A program made the translations under genes and the position numbers. This document shows positions 57,073 through 64,000 of a DNA stretch of 64,000 bases, piece by piece (the stretch's first letter is position 1; each line of letters begins with the position of its first letter). Origin of the DNA: CAZPWQ01 sp964590495 (GTDB lineage Bacteria; Bacteroidota; Rhodothermia; Balneolales; Balneolaceae); assembly GCA_964590495.1 (NCBI GenBank), contig CAZPWQ010000006.1, positions 1 to 64,000 of the forward strand, given 5' to 3'. The notes beneath the pieces are model-generated. The model was given only the letters and a program-made list of their open reading frames with translations, ran no database searches and had not been told where the DNA came from.

Positions 57073-58491
57073 ATGGAAACGGCTTTCCCAAAGGACTCGA
57101 TCCTGTTTGAGAACAATCCGGCCCCAATGTTTATCCATGATATGGATACGCTGGAAATACTTCGGGTTAATAAAGCCGCAATAAATCATTATGGATATCC
57201 TGAAGAAGAGTTTTTATCCCTGACAATAACTGACCTGTGTTCTCCTCAACAAATACCAGATCTATTCAAGAATGTAGCTCAAAGTGAAAGTTTCTCAGGG
57301 AATGTTGGCATCCGGGAGCACAAGAAGAAGAACGGGAATGTATTTCCTGCCAAAATACTGGTACAATCTTTCCAATATGAGAACAGACAGGTAAAATTGG
57401 TGCAGGTACACGAGGTGGCGAATAAGATTGATGATCTGACAGAGCATGAAAATGTAGAGAAAAGCCACCGGCGGATGGTGAGTATGATAGAGTCTACGTC
57501 AGATTTGGTTGGAATGGTAGATACGAAAGGCAAGGTCTCCTATTTGAATTCGTCCGGGGTTGAATTATTGGAAATAGATAAAGATACTGCAGACAAATTT
57601 TCAATGACAGACTTTCATTCCCCGAAAGAAACCAGACGACTGAAAGAGGAAATCTTTCCACATGTTAAAAAATATGGCACGTGGTCCGGCGAGCTGGAAT
57701 TTAAGTCGCCTACAACAGGAGCAGTGATCCCGACTTCATCGATCATTATCTGCCACCGGAATGAACAGGGAGAAATTGAGTATTATTCAACAACTTCCCG
57801 CGATATTTCCGATCACAAAAATTATGAGGGGCAATTAAAAAAAGCCCTGCAAGAAAAGCAGATCCTTCTTCAGGAAATCCATCACCGGGTTAAAAACAAC
57901 CTGGCCGTAATTTCAGGATTGTTACAACTGGAAAGTTTTAACACCGATAATCCGGAACTTCAAAAAGGACTTTTGGAAAGCCAGCGCAGGATCAAGTCAA
58001 TGGCTCTTATTCATGAAAAATTATATCAATCGGAAAGCCTTTCCGATATAGCATTTGATGAATACGTACAGGATTTGAGCATTTCCATTAATCAGGCACT
58101 TGACGCAGGAAATGAAATTGAGCTGGTGATAGATTGTGATTCATTCCAGCTCAATGTAAATCAGGCCATACCCTGTGCACTCATTATTAACGAATTGTTG
58201 TCAAATGCATATGAACATGGTGTAAACGGTAAAGACGATGGTCAGATTTTGCTAAGCATTCATAAGAAAAATAAAAGGGTTTCGGTTTCAGTCAAAGACA
58301 ATGGGTCCGGGATGCCCGAAGATTTTGATCCTAAACATACTTCTTCAATGGGGTTCACCATTATTTCGACTTTAATCGGTCAATTGAAATCCGACCTTGA
58401 CATCAAAAGTGAAAACGGGGCCCGCATTTCGTTTCAATTTGCTCCAAAAGATTTAAAAGGCTCTGCCACCACGCTGTTTGGACCAGATTGA
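57073..58491 (+). CDS. PAS-PAS sensor histidine kinase, HisKA_2 type
   Basis: A 472-residue soluble sensor kinase. PAS 1 covers residues ~8-125 (ENNPAPMFIHDMDTLEILRVNKAA), PAS 2 ~137-255 (ESTSDLVGMVDTKGKVSYLN), then the HisKA_2 helix QEIHHRVKNNLAVISGLLQLE near residue 273, and the ATPase with NELLSNAYEHG and DNGSGMPEDF. The kinase core closely resembles that of the gene at 7104. GGTG lies before the start codon. No receiver domain is present. The partner might be the PAS-LuxR protein at 59132, which has no receiver, so a direct pairing is doubtful. Confidence 0.9.
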   Translation: METAFPKDSILFENNPAPMFIHDMDTLEILRVNKAAINHYGYPEEEFLSLTITDLCSPQQIPDLFKNVAQSESFSGNVGIREHKKKNGNVFPAKILVQSFQYENRQVKLVQVHEVANKIDDLTEHENVEKSHRRMVSMIESTSDLVGMVDTKGKVSYLNSSGVELLEIDKDTADKFSMTDFHSPKETRRLKEEIFPHVKKYGTWSGELEFKSPTTGAVIPTSSIIICHRNEQGEIEYYSTTSRDISDHKNYEGQLKKALQEKQILLQEIHHRVKNNLAVISGLLQLESFNTDNPELQKGLLESQRRIKSMALIHEKLYQSESLSDIAFDEYVQDLSISINQALDAGNEIELVIDCDSFQLNVNQAIPCALIINELLSNAYEHGVNGKDDGQILLSIHKKNKRVSVSVKDNGSGMPEDFDPKHTSSMGFTIISTLIGQLKSDLDIKSENGARISFQFAPKDLKGSATTLFGPD

Positions 58492-58538
58492 TGCCTCAAA
58501 CAGGGTGGTAAGTGTGCCCTCCCGCCAACAGGCCATGT

Positions 58539-58563
58539 TCATTGTTAATTGCTCATTGACAGG
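58539..58563. repeat. Three-step heptamer (TGTTCAT, TGTTAAT, TGCTCAT)
   Basis: TGTTCAT, TGTTAAT, TGCTCAT, TGACAG in strict 7-base phase, between the kinase and the small membrane protein gene. The words match those before dnaG (TGTTCAC, TGATCAT). Confidence 0.5.
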
Positions 58564-58566
58564 TTA

Positions 58567-58821
58567 TTAATCCGATCCCTCCGTTTTTACAATTTTATTA
58601 TAGACTCCTGTTATCAAAAGAGGTGCCGCCCATTGTCCGATAAAAAGCGCCAGATCATCTTTTTTAAAAAGCTTTAGGACTAATGAAATTCCCATAACAC
58701 TTACTGCAGACCACAGATAAGTATCTGAGGGCATCTCAGCAGTAATATTTTCTATCTCCTTGGCTACCTTGCCTTCTTTCTTCTCTTTATTTGTGATTTT
58801 TTCTGTCGTTGTATCAGCCAT
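58567..58821 (-). CDS. Small two-helix hypothetical membrane protein
   Basis: An 84-residue protein I do not recognise. Residues ~1-30 are charged (MADTTTEKITNKEKKEGKVAKEIENITAEM), followed by two hydrophobic stretches, LWSAVSVMGISLVLKLF and LALFIGQWAAPLLITGVYNKIV, linked by KKDD. I use the ATG at 58821 because longer extensions in frame start with a K/I-rich region of no family pattern. The opposite-strand kinase is upstream. It may be an envelope stress or pore-like protein, but no evidence favours any role. Confidence 0.65.
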   Translation of the reverse strand: MADTTTEKITNKEKKEGKVAKEIENITAEMPSDTYLWSAVSVMGISLVLKLFKKDDLALFIGQWAAPLLITGVYNKIVKTEGSD

Positions 58822-59131
58822 AATCCTGATGATTTTAGATTTATATATTTTATAGTTACTGATTTCAATATGCTCTTTTTTACTCGTTGTCTTAATAGCA
58901 ATTAATAGGATTTTTACGTGAGAGATCATGCTACACAGTCAGATGTGGATGGCAGTAACTGGAAAGGGAATTAGAAGTTTGAATTCCTGTATCATATTAA
59001 TTTGTAACATTTTAACTGAAATTTACTCTTGTTAATAGAGACATAAGATACACTACCTATATATCATCGTACTGACTTCTTACCCCGAAATGGAATAATT
59101 AATTCTAAGTCGGTAATAAAAGGACCTTGAG

Positions 59132-59806
59132 ATGAATAATTCAGTTAAGAAGCAATATCGGGAGGAGAAATTTAAGGTAACAGAACTTCATGAGGTGTGC
59201 AGTGATCTCAGCAATCTGGTAGTCAGCATATTTAATATAGAAAAGCAGAAGTTCGAATATTGCAGTCAGTCAGTAAAGCAGGTGCTGGGCTACCGTCCGG
59301 AAGCACTGATCGAATCGGGCTGGGATTTCTGGTATTCGCTGCTGAAACCGAAAGAACGTCCGGTGGTAAAACATAAACTTACCAATGCCATTTTTGATGA
59401 ATCTTCCCGTCCGGGTACATACAGTTTAGCCTACCATGTTGAAAAACCCGGCGGTGAGTGGATAAGCGTTAAACATGAAATTTATCACAAACGGTATGAG
59501 GAAAAGCCGATAGCCCTGAACCTGCTGTATGACAATACGGAGCGGGAGCTGATCAACAGTTATCTGGGCATCTCACGACCTGATGATTTTGGGGTGAATG
59601 GTAATGTAGTTGCAAAGGATATTACCGACCGGGAAAAGCAGGTACTGAAACTGATTGCCTGCGGTCTGTCATCCAGGCAAATAGCCGAAAAACTCTATAT
59701 AAGCCGGCATACCGCTGTCTCGCACCGGAAAAACCTGATCAAAAAATTCAGGGTCAAGAATACGGCGGAGTTAATTAAAGAAACATCTAAAGTGATTAAA
59801 CTCTAA
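59132..59806 (+). CDS. PAS-LuxR transcription regulator without receiver domain
   Basis: A 224-residue regulator: an N-terminal PAS_3-type domain (residues ~20-150, QKFEYCSQSVKQVLGYRPEALIESGWDFWYSLL) and a C-terminal LuxR HTH (DITDREKQVLKLIACGLSSRQIAEKLYISRHTAVSHRKNLIKKFRVKNTAELI). The receiver that would accept a phosphate is absent, so it may sense a ligand through the PAS domain. It is the closest regulator to the protease cassette 170 bases downstream. AAAGGA precedes the start. Confidence 0.88.
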   Translation: MNNSVKKQYREEKFKVTELHEVCSDLSNLVVSIFNIEKQKFEYCSQSVKQVLGYRPEALIESGWDFWYSLLKPKERPVVKHKLTNAIFDESSRPGTYSLAYHVEKPGGEWISVKHEIYHKRYEEKPIALNLLYDNTERELINSYLGISRPDDFGVNGNVVAKDITDREKQVLKLIACGLSSRQIAEKLYISRHTAVSHRKNLIKKFRVKNTAELIKETSKVIKL

Positions 59807-59820
59807 TAAAACCGGGAGTT

Positions 59821-59864
59821 CTATCTGCATTCAGATAAATATCCCCATTTCTGGGGATTGATAG
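59821..59864 (+). other. Stem-loop in the leader of the first protease gene
   Basis: ATCCCCA, TTTC, TGGGGAT at 59841-59858 is a perfect 7-bp hairpin, and CTATC (59821-59825) pairs with GATAG (59860-59864) around it. It lies ~120 bases upstream of the protease start. No U-run follows. It could be a leader structure or a terminator of the PAS-LuxR gene. Confidence 0.4.
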
Positions 59865-59976
59865 AAGTAGATGTTATGCATAAAATGGATCTTAATGTGG
59901 AGTTGAATATCTATTTATTGGTATCAGTGAAAATCCATCCCGCAATTTGAGCGTTAACTTGTTATTTTTATTCAAT

Positions 59977-61449
59977 ATGAAAAGCCGGGAAGAGTTAAAA
60001 AAGCAACACCGGGAACTTCTTGAAGTTCATAAAAAGATTGCCGATCAATTATCTCGGTATCCCAATGTGGTTAAAGTTGGAATCGGCATAAAAGAAGAAG
60101 AGGGAGAGCTTACCGGTGAACCCTGTATAAAAATTGTAGTTGAAGAGAAGAAAGAAGAGTCAGATCTGAATCCCGAAGAAATTATTCCCGGTGAAATTGA
60201 AGGGTTTAAGACCGATGTGATTGTCAGAGTGGATAAAATTCCGCTTGCTGTTTGCGCTGAAGATCGTAACAATTACCGGCCGGTCAGGGGAGGAATAATG
60301 ATCTGTAATTATCGATTCGGTTCGGGAAAATACAATACCGGGACAATGGGATGTTTGGCACAACGAAATTCTGATGGTAGTTGGGTATTATTAAGTAATT
60401 ATCATGTAATATATCAAAGAAGGGCACAGGATGGAGATGAAATTGGTCAGCCTTGGGTTGGGTGTTCCCTGTGCTGTAAATCAAATGTGATTGCCAGAAA
60501 TGTCGATAAAGATCAGGAACTTGATTGTGCCATAGCCGAGATAAATGAAGAAATTGCAATTGAGAACGTCATAGAAGAGATTGGTGATATTAAGGGGGAT
60601 GCAACTGCCTCCCCGGTCCTCGGAGAAAAAGTCAGGAAAAGAGGCTCCAGAACAGGGCTTACATCGGGTACTGTAGATTTTATTGATCCTGACAGTAAGG
60701 AGATAACGATCATACCAAATCCACCTGGCGGGCCTGCCGATGACCCGGGAGGGTGCACCAATTATTTAAAGGATAAAGTATTATTTGCCTATGAAGGTGA
60801 TTCCGGATCGGTATTAGTTAATGATAACAATGAAGTGATTGCTCTTCTATATCGTAGAAGTACTTCAGGAACACCTGTTAAAATTTTTGCCAATGATATT
60901 GGAAGAATTGAAAGTAAATTGAAAATTACGATTAAGACGACGAATTCCGCACCCGGAGTAACGCCCGTCTATCGACGGGAGATCGCAAATAAAATTTCCG
61001 AAGATCACTTCGTCTCTGATGAAACGTTGGCTGAGTATTTTGAATCTCGACTGGAAAATTCGAAAACAGGGCAGGAAGTAAAGAAGGTTATTAATCGTCA
61101 TCGGGAAGAAGTTCTTCACCTGGTAAGGAAACATCGTCCCGTAGCTCTTACCTGGCAGCGAAAACAAGGTCCGGCCTTTATAGCGGCTTTTAATAGAAGT
61201 ATAAAGAATCCCGACTATACCGTTCCTGAAAAAATCAATAAAGTTTCTTTTCAGAATTTACTGATGAGTATGGCCACTGCTCTGGAAGAACATGGAAGCG
61301 AGTCACTGCAACAGGATATAGGTGCTTATGCTGTGGATTTGATTGCATTATCAAGAAAATGCAATACCGCGGACGAGTTTATCGACATAATTTCAGCAAT
61401 GGACGATAAGACACCGGTTGCACCAATTTGTCAACCTCCTGCTGAATAA
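59977..61449 (+). CDS. Trypsin-like serine protease, first of tandem pair
   Basis: A 490-residue protein. The N-terminal ~100 residues form a domain with VVKVGIGIKEEEGELTGEPC, EEIIPGEIEGFKTDVI and NNYRPVRGG, seen before many bacterial trypsin-like proteases. The S1-type protease core follows: His143 in LLSNYHVIY, Asp183 in LDCAIAEI and Ser276 in GDSGSVLV. Residues ~340-490 form a helical C-terminal domain. No signal peptide. Start: ATG 59977, which matches the paralog's MKSREELKKQ. A Cys cluster GCSLCCK and GGCTNY may be structural. The second copy starts 234 bases later. Confidence 0.85.
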   Translation: MKSREELKKQHRELLEVHKKIADQLSRYPNVVKVGIGIKEEEGELTGEPCIKIVVEEKKEESDLNPEEIIPGEIEGFKTDVIVRVDKIPLAVCAEDRNNYRPVRGGIMICNYRFGSGKYNTGTMGCLAQRNSDGSWVLLSNYHVIYQRRAQDGDEIGQPWVGCSLCCKSNVIARNVDKDQELDCAIAEINEEIAIENVIEEIGDIKGDATASPVLGEKVRKRGSRTGLTSGTVDFIDPDSKEITIIPNPPGGPADDPGGCTNYLKDKVLFAYEGDSGSVLVNDNNEVIALLYRRSTSGTPVKIFANDIGRIESKLKITIKTTNSAPGVTPVYRREIANKISEDHFVSDETLAEYFESRLENSKTGQEVKKVINRHREEVLHLVRKHRPVALTWQRKQGPAFIAAFNRSIKNPDYTVPEKINKVSFQNLLMSMATALEEHGSESLQQDIGAYAVDLIALSRKCNTADEFIDIISAMDDKTPVAPICQPPAE

Positions 61450-61683
61450 CTATGCCGGAATAGTGAACGCTTGAACTGGTCGCCACGCGATAAATTTCTG
61501 TTTGATCACACTTATAGATCCTGTAACAGATACATTTTTCAGGTCAAATTCATTAAATATTAGACCATTTTTTGAGCAATTTGAGATCTTTATTGTAATT
61601 TTTTGGCCGCTTTTTTTAAAGCCTTTTTTCGTGTAACAGTTGCAGTAGTTGGGAGAAAATCTTAACAGAAAATATATCCAATT
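61450..61683. other. Gap between the two protease genes, possible promoter
   Basis: No gene is seen. A TTTG at 61571-61574, 21 bases, then TAATTTTTTG at 61596-61605 is a near match to the Bacteroidota promoter pattern, so the second protease may have its own promoter. A GGC...GCC inverted pair with T-runs (61604-61630) is weak. Confidence 0.3.
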
Positions 61684-63138
61684 ATGAAAAGCCGAGAAGA
61701 ATTAAAAAAGCAACATGAAGAACTCCTTGAAGTTCACAAAAAAGTTGCCGATCAATTATCACAGTATCCCAATGTTGTTGAAGTCGGTATTGGCATAAAA
61801 GAAACAGAGGGCAAGCTTACCGGTGAACCCTGTATAAAGGTTGTGGTTGAAGAGAAGAAAGAAGAATCAGATCTGGATCCCGAAGAAGTTATCCCGGATG
61901 AAGTTGAAGGTTTCAAGACCGATGTGATCGTCAGGTTGGATGAAATTCCGCTGGCTGTTTGTGCTGAAGACCGAAACAATTACCGGCCGGTCAAAGGTGG
62001 AATAAGAATTAGCGCTTCATCAGTGGGAGGAAGTGGTACAATGGGATGTCTGGCGCAACGTGATTCTGATGACAGTTGGGTATTGCTAAGTAATCACCAT
62101 GTTTTGTATGGAGACAAAGGAGAGGACGGAGATGAGGTCGGGCAACCACAGATAGGGTGTTCCTGGTGTTGCAAAACAAATGTGATTGCAACAAATGTTG
62201 ATAAAGACGATGGGCTTGATTGTGCCATAGCCGAAATAAATGAAGAAATTGCGATCGATAACGTCATAGAAGAGATTGGTGATATTAAGGGGAATGCAAC
62301 TGCCTCTCCGGATCCGGGTGAAACCGTCTGGAAAAGAGGGGCAAGGACTGGTTTAACATCGGGTGAAGTAGATTATATCAATCCCACCACCAAACGTATA
62401 ACGATCAAACCCCATCCGGCGGGTGGGCCGGATGATGACCCCGGAGGATGTACAAATTACGAAGCCGGCAAAACAATTTTTGCCTACTTTGGCGATTCAG
62501 GATCGGTAGTAGTGAATGAAGACAATGAAGTAATTGCTCTCTTGTATGCAATTGATGGAACTCATACAAAAGGGATTGCCAACGATATCGGAAGAGTTGA
62601 AAGTCAATTAAATATTACGATCAAGACGACGAGTTCCGAACCCGGAGTAACGCCTGTCTATCGACGGGAGACCGCAAATGAAATCCCTGAAGGTCAGTTT
62701 GTCTCCAATGAAACATTGGTTGAATATCTTGATACCCGCCTGGAAGAATCGGAGATAGGACGGGAAGTCAAGAAGGTTATTAATCGGCACCAGGAGGAGG
62801 TTCTGCATATGGTAAACAACCATCGTCCGGTCACCGTTACCTGGCAACGAAAGCAAGGTCCGGCTTATATGGCGGCTTTTGCCAGAAGTATAAAGAATCC
62901 CGAATATACCATCCCGGAAGAGATAAATAACGTCACTCTTCAAAATCTGTTAATGAGTATGGCCACGGTTTTAGAAGAACACGGAAGTGAGTTGTTGGGA
63001 GAGGATATTGATGCGTATGCGGCGGACATGCTGGTGCTGTCCAAAACATGCAACACCGTGGAAGATTTTATCAAAATAATCTCAACACTGCACGATAAGA
63101 TGCCTGTTGCAGCTGTTCGTCAACCTACAACTGATTAA
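61684..63138 (+). CDS. Trypsin-like serine protease, second of tandem pair
   Basis: A 484-residue paralog of the preceding gene. The first ~100 residues are nearly the same (MKSREELKKQHEELLEVHKK) and the triad is intact: His139 in LLSNHHVLY, Asp179 in LDCAIAEI, Ser272 in GDSGSVVV. The loops differ most between residues 105 and 165 and near 210-235. The Cys cluster GCSWCCK is conserved. The C-terminal domain also matches. Tandem duplication is clear. The gene at 63141 starts two bases after its stop codon, so it is in the same transcript. No signal peptide is present. Confidence 0.85.
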   Translation: MKSREELKKQHEELLEVHKKVADQLSQYPNVVEVGIGIKETEGKLTGEPCIKVVVEEKKEESDLDPEEVIPDEVEGFKTDVIVRLDEIPLAVCAEDRNNYRPVKGGIRISASSVGGSGTMGCLAQRDSDDSWVLLSNHHVLYGDKGEDGDEVGQPQIGCSWCCKTNVIATNVDKDDGLDCAIAEINEEIAIDNVIEEIGDIKGNATASPDPGETVWKRGARTGLTSGEVDYINPTTKRITIKPHPAGGPDDDPGGCTNYEAGKTIFAYFGDSGSVVVNEDNEVIALLYAIDGTHTKGIANDIGRVESQLNITIKTTSSEPGVTPVYRRETANEIPEGQFVSNETLVEYLDTRLEESEIGREVKKVINRHQEEVLHMVNNHRPVTVTWQRKQGPAYMAAFARSIKNPEYTIPEEINNVTLQNLLMSMATVLEEHGSELLGEDIDAYAADMLVLSKTCNTVEDFIKIISTLHDKMPVAAVRQPTTD

Positions 63139-63140
63139 CC

Positions 63141-64000
63141 ATGTCTGAACAGGGAACGCTTGAATCGGTAGCTGTATCGCTTGCCGGCTTGTTTAAACCT
63201 CTGGAGGAGGAGTTACAGGCAGGAAGGATACGTGTTCTGTTTGCGGAACTGGGTATGGAATTTCCACCTGAGCTTGAAGCTCAAACAGATTTTATCAACG
63301 CCCTTGAAGATGCTGTCAACAAAGTTTCTCTGCTTCCCGAATTGGTAAGCGGGCTTGTGGATGCTCTCGAAAACGAAAACACTGAACAGATTGCAACTCT
63401 GGGTGTTGAACTTTTCGGCATACTGAAATCACTGGTAGAAAGCATCGACGAAATTGCCGGTGAATTGAGCGGTCTTGCAGGTTCTTTGCCGGGTATTTCA
63501 GCATCTGAACTTGATACGTTTGCCGATGAGCTGCTTCCGAATATTATCGACTATTTGCTGGTCAGAAATATAGAAGGCACTCCGGGCTTGGTGGAAGCCT
63601 TTGAATTTATCGATGTTATAGAAAGAAAAGAACACACTTCAGGTTCATTCTCTTATACTACACGAAAGGTAAAGGTAGATCAATTCCTTAATTTCATTCA
63701 ATCTCCCGGCGAACATCTCAGGAATCTTTACCAGTGGGGCGCCCCGGGATTCGATGGTGTTGATTTATTAAGTACGGCTGAAAAATTGTTAGTCAGCAGT
63801 GGTGCCCCGGCTATATTCGATCCTGCCGCCACGCCTCCTGTACTGGATCTTATCTATCTCGAGGCAAGTCCCAAAACGGATATTGATCCGAAGGGACTCA
63901 AGTTTAGCCTGATTAACAAGATTGAGGTTGAAAGCGAAGAATTTTCGCTGGACGACTGGAGAATAAAACTGTTCCTCGATACCGAACTGGGATCGGGGGT
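63141..64000 (+). CDS. Large protein, N-terminal part only, runs off the window
   Basis: An open frame starts at ATG 63141, two bases after the second protease stop, and stays open for the remaining 286 codons. The first ~110 residues are helical and Leu-rich (MSEQGTLESVAVSLAGLFKP, RIRVLFAELGMEFPPELEAQ, NTEQIATLGVELFGILKSLV), then a segment with YQWGAPGFDGVDLLSTAEKLL near residue 200, then beta-like KFSLINKIEVESEEFSLDDW. I do not recognise it for sure; the pattern recalls the start of DUF6603-type giant proteins, recalled from memory and not verified. No signal peptide is evident. Co-expression with the protease is near certain. Confidence 0.75.
   Translation, partial: MSEQGTLESVAVSLAGLFKPLEEELQAGRIRVLFAELGMEFPPELEAQTDFINALEDAVNKVSLLPELVSGLVDALENENTEQIATLGVELFGILKSLVESIDEIAGELSGLAGSLPGISASELDTFADELLPNIIDYLLVRNIEGTPGLVEAFEFIDVIERKEHTSGSFSYTTRKVKVDQFLNFIQSPGEHLRNLYQWGAPGFDGVDLLSTAEKLLVSSGAPAIFDPAATPPVLDLIYLEASPKTDIDPKGLKFSLINKIEVESEEFSLDDWRIKLFLDTELGSG

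Noticed and set aside
1..64000. tRNA or rRNA genes
   Set aside because: I scanned gaps for T-loop (GGTTCGAATCC-like) and acceptor-stem pairs and saw none that fit; a covariance search could still find one.

Overview
This window looks like a chromosomal segment of a Balneolota/Bacteroidota-type bacterium (inference). The signs are a cluster of a XerC-type recombinase, ribosome hibernation factor and HPr kinase; a bacillithiol-type deacetylase (BshB1); exported M28 peptidases; a beta-propeller/Y_Y_Y sensor kinase; Shine-Dalgarno sequences that are weak at most genes; and a few TTTG/TAnnTTTG-like promoter boxes. I found no rRNA, tRNA or CRISPR array. Most of the window is housekeeping or house-style accessory DNA. 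Its intergenic DNA is unusually rich in dispersed repeats.

Layout. 0.5-9.4 kb: exported D-aminoacylase-type amidohydrolase, two small hypothetical genes overlapping tail to tail (one only 58 codons), sucD, dnaG, an inositol-monophosphatase-family gene and a multi-PAS HisKA_2 kinase. 9.4-18.6 kb: a MacAB-TolC-like efflux set split into two FtsX-type permeases, a three-gene envelope-stress-like insert, TolC, a membrane-fusion protein and an ATPase, flanked by two PIG-L deacetylases. 18.8-25.4 kb: bioB, an alpha/beta hydrolase, an OmpR-type regulator, a CBS protein, trmH, an M28 and an M23 peptidase. 25.6-27.9 kb: xerC-hpf-hprK. 28.1-39.7 kb: CrtC-like hydratase, O-methyltransferase, FKBP isomerase, CoA-binding protein, YajQ, a membrane protein, a DUF971 protein, a membrane M28 peptidase, an SDR, an aromatic amino acid decarboxylase-type enzyme and a PYROXD2/CrtI-like oxidoreductase. 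40.0-44.3 kb: a hypothetical gene, a large hybrid-architecture sensor kinase and its probable NarL-type partner, with a palindrome cluster between the last two. 45.0-56.9 kb: a candidate tiny transcript, an AtuA-like gene, a renalase-like flavoprotein, a heterodimeric ABC exporter whose two half-genes flank an RNase Z-like gene with a long basic serine/arginine/asparagine tail, a class V aminotransferase, a DUF1684 lipoprotein, an MFS transporter and a DksA/TraR-type zinc finger protein. 57.1-64.0 kb: a second HisKA_2 kinase, a small membrane protein, a PAS-LuxR regulator, two tandem paralogous trypsin-like proteases, and a large open reading frame that starts 2 bases after the second protease and runs off the window.

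Most notable: (1) the protease-protease-large-protein cassette at the right edge; (2) the RNase Z-like protein with a changed metal motif and a disordered basic tail, lying between the two halves of an asymmetric ABC exporter; (3) the intergenic repeats: period-7 tracts, CGGAT words every 9-10 bases, TGTCATTCTGAG inverted elements, a MITE-like element, a shared 14-bp-stem palindrome and a family bounded by inverted TTTCTCAC ends; (4) small genes and a possible small RNA that length-based gene finding would miss.
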